Below, piece by piece: positions 43,201-55,200 of a stretch of DNA of 64,000 bases. This stretch comes from Patagioenas fasciata (taxonomy: Eukaryota; Chordata; Aves; Columbiformes; Columbidae). Location of the stretch: positions 118,713,001-118,777,000 of the forward strand of contig NC_092520.1 in assembly GCF_037038585.1 (NCBI RefSeq). Direction: 5' to 3'. The notes beneath the pieces are model-generated. The model was given only the letters and a program-made list of their open reading frames with translations, was not told the origin of the DNA and did no database searches. The translations under genes were made by a program, and so were the position numbers. Within the stretch, counting starts at the first letter, position 1. Every line of letters starts with the position of its first letter.

Positions 43201-46200
43201 TGAGTATGCATATATATGTCACACATGTCTCTTTAGTGAAGCAGGTGTCTTGTAAGTGTTGTTCAACTAGTCAGTTGTCTGCTGGCATATGGTTTGGTTG
43301 GTTGGTCAGTCTAGTGTTCAAGATAGAGCTGAAATATATGAAAGTTCAACATATGTTCAGGATAAAGCTGAAATATATTAAAATGCTTTCCCAGACAAGT
43401 GAGATATTGCATTTAATCTGCCAGTATGTTGTGTACTTATCTGAACTATGAATTATTAAAATTGTAATCTCTATATTGCACCAGTTCCTCTCCGTTCAGA
43501 CAAACCACTGTGCAGCATAGTAAAGAAAGCAGTTCTCTGACAATTTGCTTATATTCTGCTTCAGTTCTCTTTAGAAAACAGGGGTTTTTTTAAGTCTGTT
43601 CCCAGTTGTCTTTAGCAAACATTCAATTTGGGTTTTATTTTTAGACCAGTTAAATGTGTAACAGATGAGATAATGACATACAGATGGATTAAGTTGCAAA
43701 GCTAAGGCAAAGCCTTTTTAGAAAAAATTGCTTTGTAGTGTAAGCCAAAAATGGGCCTTTCCTAAACTCACAATTAGATTTGAGCTAATTAAGTTTCAGA
43801 AGTAGTCCAGTCTATTCTCTTTTCTGGATTTACTGAACCAGCTGTTCTTATTCAAAGAAAGAGCTGCAGAGCTTGCTCTGTGCTACAGTTTAAGCTTTAT
43901 TTTCAAACTTTGTTACTCTTCTATTTGTGATTTAGAAATGATTGGTTTGTTTAAACTATTGACTTACTGCAATTAAAGTCTGAAGTGATTAAAAACTTAA
44001 ATAATAAAATCTTTCTTTACTTTGGAAGCGGTTTTATTTGGGGGAAAAGGATTCCTAAAGAGGTGGGGTTTTTTTGGCTAGTAACGAATGTGTTGTAAAT
44101 GAAATGGTACACTTGCAATATTTGGTCTTGCTAATTAGCAGGTATAATCTATCTTCAGTTAAGCACTTATAGTTTGTAATACGTTTACATTTTCTTGTCT
44201 GCTTTTGTTAGTGGTGAATGACTGACTTGAAATGCATATCTGATTAACTTATATCAAACTAATTAAGGTGCATACTGAATTCAGTTAAGAAACAGAAAAA
44301 AACTTTTTTAAAAGTCTTATGTTTGTAAATTAAAGCTAAGCAAATTATGCTGAATGGATGAGTTTATCAAAATAATGTATGTGTCAAACTGATTTAAACA
44401 GATGTGTGGGATGCTTAACTGGATGCATTTGTTTCTGATTCTGATATTAGTCAACGCACAAGAACTAATTGTCTTTCTTGCATAGATTTTTTTTTTTTTA
44501 ATGTCCTTCAGTTAGAAAACATTTATGTACTACTTTTACAGTTTGGGGTTTTTTCCAAGTAATTTTAAATAGAATAAAATTAAATGGAGAAAAGCATATT
44601 CTCTCTGCAGTTGCAGGAAGTATTTATGTCAAATGTTGATTTAAGAAGCGGCAACATTCCCCTGTACTCTGATCCTTAAACAGTCCCAATCTATTTCTGT
44701 AACTTCATAAATGAAGTAAAATACTCTTATAGTAAATATAGGTCTTTAAATCTGAAGTAATGAGATCTATTAAGAGGTTTATTATATCATAACCTGTAGG
44801 TCTCAAATACTGGGAGACAGTGAAATTGCCAATAGACATATTCTGGATTGCATACAAGTATTCTGTAGCATTACTGTATGAGATATGAGTACTGCAAAAC
44901 TGAAATAAGACTTATCAAGATTAGTTTAAATAAAGATTTAGAAGTGACCTGGTAATATAAGAGAAGCACCAACTTGCTAAGTAACAAGAATGGACATAAG
45001 GGGAAGATGGAGTTCTGTAATGCAGCTGATCGAAGACTTTTTTTGACAAATGTTTGGGAGGGTATTTAGTTAGCATACCTAAGATCACCTTTCCATTTTC
45101 TATTTCTTGCAGGTTATACAGAGAATATTTTATACAGTAAATAGGTCCTGGTCTGGGAAAATAACTTGTAACGAGCTCAGGAAAAGCAACTTTTTGCAGG
45201 TACGTAATGTCTAAGATTTCACAAGACAGATGTTTCTACAAGTTTAAAAACCCCATTAACTAAATGCTTAAGTGAGTAACATAAGTAGCATTTCTTCCTT
45301 TTCCAAAAACTAGTGAAGGCTCAGTTGCATTAGCTCTCATACACTAGAATATGTTTTAAATGTCATCTTCTATCTGAACCTGTATAAATGCGTAGGTGAT
45401 TAGCAGAAGTCTCGCTGATCTCATTCTGCTGTGGACACATTCAGTTTCTACTTGGTGTGTTCAGTCCTTGCTGTCATGCTGCATGATGTGCACTGTCTCT
45501 GCAAGATAAAAATTGTTCTTCTGAAATAGTATTAGACATTAACTTTGTTATGAGAACTCAGATCATTCAACAAATGTCTTACAAATTCTTTAATGTGTTC
45601 TGTTTATCCTTCTGGTAATAGAATGTGGCATTATTGGAAGAGGAAGCTGATATTAACCAGCTGACAGATTACTTCTCGTATGAGCACTTTTATGTTATCT
45701 ATTGCAAATTTTGGGAGCTGGATACAGACCACGACCTGTATATTGACCGGAAGGATTTAGCTCGACATAATGATCATGGTATGACAAATAAAGCACCTTC
45801 GTTTATGTGTATTAAATGTCCTGTAAACTTTCAGTGGAGGAAGTGGTTGACTGCCAAGGCCAGTGTTCACAAGTCTCTTGGCATAGCTAATTCTGCTGAC
45901 TAATGAAATAGAGGACAAGTCATCTGTGATGCTGCTTTGTGTCTAGCAATACCAAATTTGATGAAAATTATGAATTTTGAATTCTGATCATTTAAGTCTC
46001 GGTATATTATAACCTCCACTTGGCAGTTTTGGGTTGTTATCTTGGAAACAATCCATTTTACTGATATTATTCAAGTGGTGTGGTTTTTGTGGCAAAGTAT
46101 GGAAACAGTAGAAAAGGGAAACATATGTGCAGGTACTTTGCTTATTATAAAGTTTTGCTAATTCAGCTGCAGTACATTTTATTTTAATACTGTTTAGCAG

Positions 46201-49200
46201 CTTTGTTTTCTGCATTCACAATATACAGTCACTGTGATTCTGTAGTCTTGCACACTTGTACCTATCTTAAATAATCTTGTAGCATTTATGGATCTGTTGA
46301 GATTTTTTCAACGTTTTGTGTCCATTATAATCTTAAAAGTCTCTTCAGGACTGGAAAGCTTACTTAAGAAGAAAGATTTTGGAATATTATCCCACATTAG
46401 AAAGAATAAAGACAATTCTGATGGATTGCTTCTGGAAACTTGCTCACTGAAGTCTGACAACGCTTTAGGAAACTGAGAAGGGAAAGCTTCTTTCGCTTGA
46501 TTGTTCTGCTTAGTACATTCTGGAAAGGAAACAGAACTAATACTACGCCACTTCCAGTATAGTTTTGCACCCTTTAAACTGTGGAATACTGGTTAAAGCT
46601 TAACAGCTGCTGCTTAATGAGAACTAGACTAAATCAGAGCATAAAATGGATATGAAAACCCATCTTTAGTCTTACATTTCTATTGTTTGCATGTCAAAAT
46701 GAGATAATCAGGTTTCATAAATCCCTTCCTTTTGTACTGTCACTGGTCTAAAATTAGGCTGCATCAAACACTTAGTATACTAAGAAAAATATTAATGTAT
46801 GTAGCTACTGTTCAGAAGGTTGAACAACTTCAGTATTTCAAAAGTAGATAAGAAGCAGCAGCACATATGCCTGAAACAAATTTACTATCCTGTAGTTAAG
46901 CAGGGACTGGTGTCCTTACTAGAATAATACAGTTAAAGCTTCACCGTGAGTGTATAAAACAGATGAATTGTTTGAATGGTTAACCACCTGCTTTAATTAT
47001 CAGTATTTCTACAATGCTGAAAAAATATTACAGAGCTAGAATTATGCACAGTAATTATTCTGTGAGAATAGTATCATGTGCTGCTTTGAATACAGTCCAC
47101 AAATTCTTCAGGATAAATTGAATATCCTTTACAGAGGTAGTGCTCAGTTAAGACATGTCTCTAAAATCCCTGAAATGGTTTCAAAATTAGAAGCCTGGAT
47201 CAGAACTATGTCAAAAATAGACCCGTGTCAGAATGAGTTAGGTATGCTCATTATGTATTAACATGCCAATTCTATTTTGGCTCTTTGTCAAAACCAAGGT
47301 CATATAAACTGTAATGGCACTTCAAAACATGATTTACTTGTCAAAGAACTGGTAAATGCTGTCTTACTAATTGGTCAATTTCATGACTGTTATTGTGCTA
47401 CTATTTCTGCATCAAACCTGCATTCAAAGTTGGTTGGTTCTAGCTTTGCTTTGGAGACTGCGTTAAGTGATCTCCAAGAGACCTCAAAGGGATTAATGAG
47501 AGGTGCACTTGATCTTTCTCACAGATGTGTATATATTCGAGGTTTCCAGTAAACTCGGCAACTGACAATACAAAGCAAAAATAACTTGTATTTAATTGAC
47601 ACTGTTTTAAACCTTTTTCCACAGCAATATCAAATAGGATGATAGAGAGGATCTTCTCAGGAGCAGTAACAAGGTACTTACTTTATATGCTAAACTAAAT
47701 CCAATTTAATATTTATGTATTTGCTTGTTGAATGAGGTGTGACATTCCCAGAAAAAAAAACACCTTCCTCTTGAAATGGAACAGTGAATTTCCAGATTTT
47801 TAGTATTGTGGTTTCAACTCTAGTAGTACTGGAGTGCCCTTGGAACCTTGGCTTAGTACAAGTTCAGTCTTCTTTCTTTACCTGACTGAAAACTCACCAT
47901 AGGATATTCTGTGGTTTTGCGGGGATGGGAATGAAGAAGGGAAGAAATGTTTGCATTGTCATTTTTCCATCCCACAAACCTGCCAAATTTTCCAAGGGAA
48001 CTGGGCTTTTCAGTACTTCTGATAGAATCAATGCTTATTGTATCAACAGATATTTTTACAGTATCTCCAGTTGAGTTTAGTCACATTTTTGACAGTCATT
48101 CTTCATTGTTCCCACTTGGATTGGCTTATTCTTGTGTAGTTACAGCATTTAACTCACGTTTGAAACATTTTGCTAGCACAATTTCTGCAGCTAGAAAGTG
48201 ACTGATAAACAGAAGTAACAGAACAAAAGCTGAAGATAGTGAAATGAGGCTTGACTCCTTTATGCAAGTTTTTTGGGCAAGACAAAACATACTTCTTATG
48301 TTGCCGAGCATTTTGAGAATAAAACAGCAAAAAAGGGATTTGAGGAATGAAATTCAATATGACTTTTTACTAGAAATATTGACTGTATATCTTCAGAAAG
48401 TATTTGGATGATGTGTTCTGTGGTGTAAGAGTAGAAACAGACAACTATGTTCTTGCCACAAACACTTCCTGCATGTTTTTATTTCATCTTTATCTTTGTA
48501 TTTCCGTTCCAATACTTTTACCTAGTAGAGTTCTGTACAGCTTTAAGATCTCATCACTTTCACCTGAATAGAAATTGTAAAAAGCATGTCTGCTTGTATA
48601 TTTATATATATGTATATATACACATATATGTATATATGTGTGTGTGTGTATATATATATTTCTATTTTTTTTATGAATTGATGTATTTTTTCTGTTAACA
48701 ATTAAGTAGTGGTATTGTTGCCTGTGAAGGAAAGCTATAAGTCCTTCTGGACAGAGTGCTGCCTTCTTCCAGCTGCTGCCTTCTTCTTTAAATACTCGTT
48801 GCAGTAGAAACAGAACAGAGTGCACAAGCTCCTTGTCCAGAATGATCAGTGTTGTTTATGATAAGTCACCTGAGGAAACACTGCATCCTTTAGGATGCAC
48901 CAAGGAAAGTAATGTTTAACTTTGGTTAGTGAAAGCTGAGTGTTTTAAAATAAATTTTCTATCTTTTCCCCTATTGACCTTCAAGGGGTAGGAAAGCACA
49001 AAAAGATGGAAAAATTAGCTATGCTGATTTTGTCTGGTTTTTGATATCTGAAGAGGACAAGAAGACACCAACTAGGTAAGAATGGATTTGTGTGTTAGCA
49101 GGTTTTCCAGTCCTTAAATAGCAACCACTGATGTTCAGTGGGAACTGTACTAGAAGAAGCTAAATGATAAAAACATGAGTGGAAAGCTGGCCCAGTTCAT

Positions 49201-52200
49201 AGCATCATTCTTACTTATCAGTGTCTCCTGTTGTTGCTGTTGTGAAAGTCTATTTTAATGACTTCTAAAGGCTAATTAACTGTTACTGTTCCATATGCTG
49301 TGTGTGGCCTCCTTAGAGACAGGGTCATAGACATGCAACATGAAGGAAGTTGCAGCTGCTCCGTGATGCCAGTGACTTTGGGAAACCAGGCAGCCAGCAT
49401 TACCTGTAGGATATTGATAAGAAAGCTGTTGAGTGATGTGTCGCTGCCTTGTTCAGTATGAAAACAGAACTTGCATTTTTATTCATGATTCATTTTCTCA
49501 TTGGCTCCCTTGAGGTTTTTATGTAAAGCCACATGTTTTAGTTGTCTCCTCTTTCACCCACCCATGTGTGTTTTCAAATGCAGTATCATATGGCACAGCA
49601 AATACCTGAAACTCCTACCACAATAGGTGGTGTTTAATGACTTCCTATGGTATAAGTGAATGTAGTCTTAATTCTAGTTTTGCATCTGTAAGTAACATAG
49701 CCTTTAAAACAGGCAATAAAAATTCTTAAAATTCTGTTTGTGTAAACAGTTCTTTGCTTTTAATTACTGAATTTCAGCATTGAATACTGGTTTCGCTGCA
49801 TGGATCTTGATGGAGATGGTGCTTTGTCTATGTATGAATTGGAGTATTTTTATGAAGAACAGTGCCAAAAATTAGATAACATGGCCATAGAACCTTTGCC
49901 ATTTGAAGACTGTTTGTGCCAGATGCTGGATCTTGTGAAGCCACAATATGAAGGTAATAAAATCTGTTTCCATCTCTAGCTCCTGTTTCTCTGGGTTAGG
50001 AGATAGTGCACCCTTAAGAGCGCTCAGTTGGTCACGTGAAGAATATGGCTTTGTGTTGTCTTTTCTCTGAAGTCTGTTAGAGCTTGTTAATCAAATGGTC
50101 TTCCAACAGTAGGCAGGTGTTCATTTTCATACTAAAATGTAGTATGCTGCTTTTGAATTCTATGCAGGCTTTTATTTTGGGCTTGTAACCATGTTTAGCC
50201 TTAAAGGACATCTTGTCACTATCTGGCTGAGGTGGTGGTTTCAAAAAAAGCTCACGACTATTCTGTTCACTTCTCTCTTACCTGTTCCAGCATTCATTTA
50301 GTTGAGATTTCTTCAGAGAGAACAGTTTCTAAACAGTGTTTTTCTCTGTAGATCAGTAATGACTTATTTGAGGTTAGAAGCGTAAACTGCCCCTAGGAAA
50401 TTCCTGTCAAGGGGCATAAAGATAACTGAATACTAAATTGGTTTTGGCTATTTTTTACATTAATTTGAACCTTCAGCAACCTGCATTCTACCTTCCTGCA
50501 TTTGACATATATGATCTTTAGCTGATTAAACTTCACTTTATATTTTACACCTGAAAAAAAAAACGCATTAAGTGAGCATGGTGCTCACTTCATAGTTGCT
50601 CTTCTGTGCTGCTTAATACTAAAAATATTTTTGTATGCTTTGGTAAACATATTACTGTGGTGTCAAGAGGGATATCTTGCATGTTCATGGCCTCCACCTC
50701 TGATACTTGTGTCACAAGTTGATAAAAGCCGTGATGGATTAGTCTTCAGGAATTTGTTGAGCTCAACTGAGGTCAGCAGGTATCTAAACTTAATATCTCA
50801 ACACTTGACCACAGTTAGCACTAATAACCCTTATTATAGTTGTTCTTTTCAATGTGAATTTCAGAGTGTAAAAGGACTTGGCATACAGTCTGGTTGCTAT
50901 GATTGTGCGGGCTCCACATTGCAATAAATTTAGAACTTGCCTATTTGCTCTTGCGGTGTTTAATAGGAGCAGCAACCTCTATCATGTATACTAATGTTTG
51001 CCATTTTTATGGTAAAAAAAAAATGCTGACCATCTTATTTCATGCTTTTGTTTAGCAAGTGTAATGTTGTGCTAGTGTTTCACATTTAGACATTTCTAGA
51101 TGAAGCGCTGAGTATTTCCAACTTGAATTTGAATTTCATTTTTTTTTTTGGTCCTTGAGGGATGAATAGTGGTAGTCATCTACGTGAGTGTTAGCTGTCT
51201 AAGCTCCCACTGCAATAAATGGAAACTGGAGAGCAAGTCAATGAACCAAATATAGGTGTCTGACTTAAATGGGGAGCTTATATAACTGGGATTCAAATCA
51301 GTTGCTTGGTTGTGGAGAGCTGCTGCCACTTGAGATGGCCCAACACATCAGACATCTGTGTGGGCCTGACAGATACACCACAGGTGCCGTGAGGGATTTG
51401 TGTCGCTCTGGGGCGCCAGCTGTAGGGCAGGAGGGACACACTGAAGTACTTCAGATGGTGACAGACACGAGCGTGGTGGCCATTTCCAAATGGGATCCTT
51501 CTTCTGCTTCCCTCTGGTGTCCTTGAGTTATACTTTGTTAGAGGCTGGGACAGTAGACTGAGGAAATACTGTTCTAAGTCTGCTCTTATTGAGCTCTTCC
51601 ATGACATCTGCAGTTAGGCCCTCTTTGACTGACGACAGAAGGCTGCCTGTATTTCAGGTGAATCAATAAAGCAGAGTTTTAAGGACAGACTTTCCTTATA
51701 TGTCTGGTGTCTTTCAGTCTTCCTGCAGAAGCTTAATATTGAACTTTGAAATAAGGTAACATTTCTGAGCAACCTGACAAATACTTCTAATACTTGACAG
51801 ATCCACTGATCTGAGTCTTTAAAGTGTCACTTTATAAAATACAAACAAAACACCTCTGAGCATTTGGCTTTCTTCTCAAGCAGTAAATATCCAGCTGGAC
51901 AAGTGTAGCAAACTAGTCCCTATGAAAAATTCATTTGTGTGGAGCACAGTCACACAGTGTCATCTGTCACATGTTTGTCACTTCAAGACTGGAGGAGAAA
52001 GGGCCAGAGGAGATTCCTATTTGCTACCCAAGCACTGCTTGACAAGGAACAGCTAGCTCAGGGGAGACTTCTACATCTTGAAGAAGCTTAGAGAATTAGC
52101 TTAAATTATTTTTAATAGCTATGTGAGGCAGACTGCATGTCACTCCAGCACATTGAAGGACAGTAGGATGACAGCTAAAGCAAGTGACAAATCTGAAACA

Positions 52201-55200
52201 TGTAAAAGTTCTGTCCGTTGTGAAGGACACTTCTCTAGGTGTGTATTTCATCTGTTCGCTTCTCTCCAATTGTGTTGAGCATCAATGACAAATGTTCTTA
52301 AGCATAATGATGACTTAACTTTTGAATAACATTCCTCCTTTTTGGAGAAAAGATAGTGTCAGTTCTAAACATGTCTCGTAATCTTCATTATAGGAAAAAT
52401 TACTCTGCATGATTTAAAGCAATGCAAGTTGACAGATGTGTTTTTTGATACTTTTTTCAACATTGAAAAATACCTTGACCATGAACAGAAGGATCAGTTT
52501 TCTATGTTGCGGGTGAGTATGAAGCTTTAAAAGTGTGTTTAGCTATGTGCTTAACAATTAATATGTGTTTTTATAACCTGCAATGTGGTTGTTTAGGATG
52601 GTGAAGGTGAAAGCCAGGAGGTCTCTGACTGGGAGAGATACGCTGCTGAAGAGTATGATATCTTGGTAGCAGAAGAGGCAGCAGGTGACCAGTGGAATGA
52701 CGGGTAAGAATGTAGCAGGAGGGCTGGTACAAATCCTCGCTATTAATCATCACCATCACTATCATCCTTGATGCTATTTCTGTAGAACGTTGCTGTTTGT
52801 TACATTTCATGGTGTGCTCAGTAAGGGAGGAAGAACCTTGCTTATATCTTGCATTAAATATTACTTGACAGTTTGTGATCACATTGGTTTTGTCAGAGGT
52901 CCTACTTTGAATTTTGGAATTAAAATAAGATTTGAATAAGCTTCAACTCTAAACAAAATACAACATCAATTTTTGTAGTTCATTGTTAAATGAATGAAGA
53001 CCTTCATTAAGAGATTTGGGGAGAAAAAAAGTCTTACTTCTGAACTCAGTTATATCAGCTTGGAAGTATTTTATCAAGGTCCTCTAACAGTAGATAAGAT
53101 AGTAAATCTTACTGGTTCAAAATCACTCCTTTACTTTTGCTATGTAGTTTCCAGAACCTCTTGGAATCCAAAGTCCCAAATTTGCCATTCATTGTTTCCC
53201 TTATTTAAAAAGATAAGGAAAACAAGTACAAATTTAACATGGTTTAGGCGTTAGATTGATGAGACTGTCTACAGAAAATGTATTTTCCTGCATCAGTATT
53301 CCATTTTAAAGTGTCTCTGATTCTTGCCAAGCGTTTAGAGAATGACTAACTCAATATTTAAGAGACTAAGGGAAGAAGGTGCATCAACAGGTGAGACTGA
53401 GAGCCCAAGCTTGAGACAGAACTGACTAACATTTAGGAGCCTTGAGGTACTGTTAAATCTGAAGATCTTAAATCTTAACTAGAACCACTTTCTCGATGTT
53501 TTCCACCTTTGTTTTAACCTTGTTTTCTCTCTTGTGCTGGTCAGTTTGTGCACTTCTGTTGCTGTAGTTCTGTCTCCACCTTCCTGTTTTAAAATTCTGC
53601 TGCTGTTTTGATTTTCTAGAATTTGAGCGGTAACCCCATTTAGCCCATTTTCAGATGCAAAATTGTGAAATTCAGATGGGTTGTGACTAAATTTGTCTCA
53701 AGGTTACCTGAGAGTTGATGGTTCAATGCAGATTTCCTGGATTCCATTAAGATCCTATTATTCTACCTTGCAGCTCTTAAAGCCTCTTATATCTTTGCTG
53801 TGGAATTCCATAAGAAACCAGTTATTTTGTCAATTGGGATATACTGGGGGTTCAGAAGTATTCCAACTGGTCTGTGAAAGCTCATCCTTCAGCTAGATTG
53901 GCAAGGAGGGATTTCAGCTGGTCCTGTGGCGTTCTGTCCCGAGACCTCATGCGGTGTCACCAGCAACTGAAACGAGGCAAAATATCCTTTTGACATCAGT
54001 AGTAAGGGACCTGTGTGTCAGGAAAGCAGGTTGACTCTGTGCCTCTGGTTAAAGGTTTGAAATTGCTGGACTGTGGTAGACAAGTGTAATTTTGTAAAGT
54101 TCTGAGATAATGTTTAGGCACAATTCCACTCGCAAGTGAAAAAGGGATATAAAGCAAGAACCTCAAGATACTTTTATTCAAGTTCAGTTATGAGTTCATT
54201 GACTGCAGCTGTTTCTCTGAGCTAGAAGTATCTCTGTGATTATTGCTTAGACTAAGTTGTTTTATTTTCATGTATTTCAGATCACTTCTTTTCCATGAAA
54301 AATTTATTCAAGGTGTACCTGAAACTGTGGTTCTGTGGCTTTACACAGAAAGTGGACAAAATAGAAACTAAAGTACAAAATGTCTCTAAAGTTAAACCTT
54401 TGGATTATATTTAATAATTTACCTTAAATTTTCACTCTCTGGTAAACTTCTAACAGGTCTTAGACACTTATATTTTGAGGTACTTCCATGATGTTTGTTC
54501 TCTCAGCAGCACAGGCACAGTCTTCTTTATATGTCCATGCAATTACAGCCTAAGTAATACAGACATTATTCTGGAACTTATGGTATGTAAAGCAGAATCC
54601 TAATAACCCTAGAACTGGAAAAAAATGCACTTTCACTGTAAATGCACTCCTTAAGGAAAGCCAGCATGTTATTCTAAGAATATAGTGGAGTGTGCTGGGA
54701 TATGGAGATGTATGATGCTAAAACATCCAGTTTCTCATTACTTTTGAGCCTGGTCTTTGTGAACGCAAGCATCGCTTTGGTTACAGGTTGCCTCTGCTTC
54801 TGGTATTAGTAGAAAAAAAACCTGACAATTCAAGAAAAATACTGCATCCTGTGGAAGCACAGCCCCAAAAATCATGCATTTTATGAATGTAATGACTTTC
54901 TGTAAACTACTTGGGTTTGATGCATAAGCCATAGCCTAACTGGTGGCTCTCCACACAGAAGGGTAAAAACTTCCATCCAAGTGTTCCTCAAGTTTTGTTG
55001 CTTTCTTTCCTTGGAGTATAGGTTGTAATGCTCAATGTGTCCTTTAACTACCACTTAATAATTTGGCCAAGTGTTTCAAGTATCATATACAAAAACCACA
55101 TGTCAGATGTATTTGCACGGACTAAATAGAAACAAACAAGTATTTCGCTTCATTTTACTGGTTTCTGCAGACCCTTACATCAGAAGGTTGTGAAGGCTGT

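Noticed and set aside
48447-48825. Open frames on both strands with Tyr/Ile/Val/Cys or His/Thr/Tyr runs
   Set aside because: They are translations of the TA/TG microsatellite.
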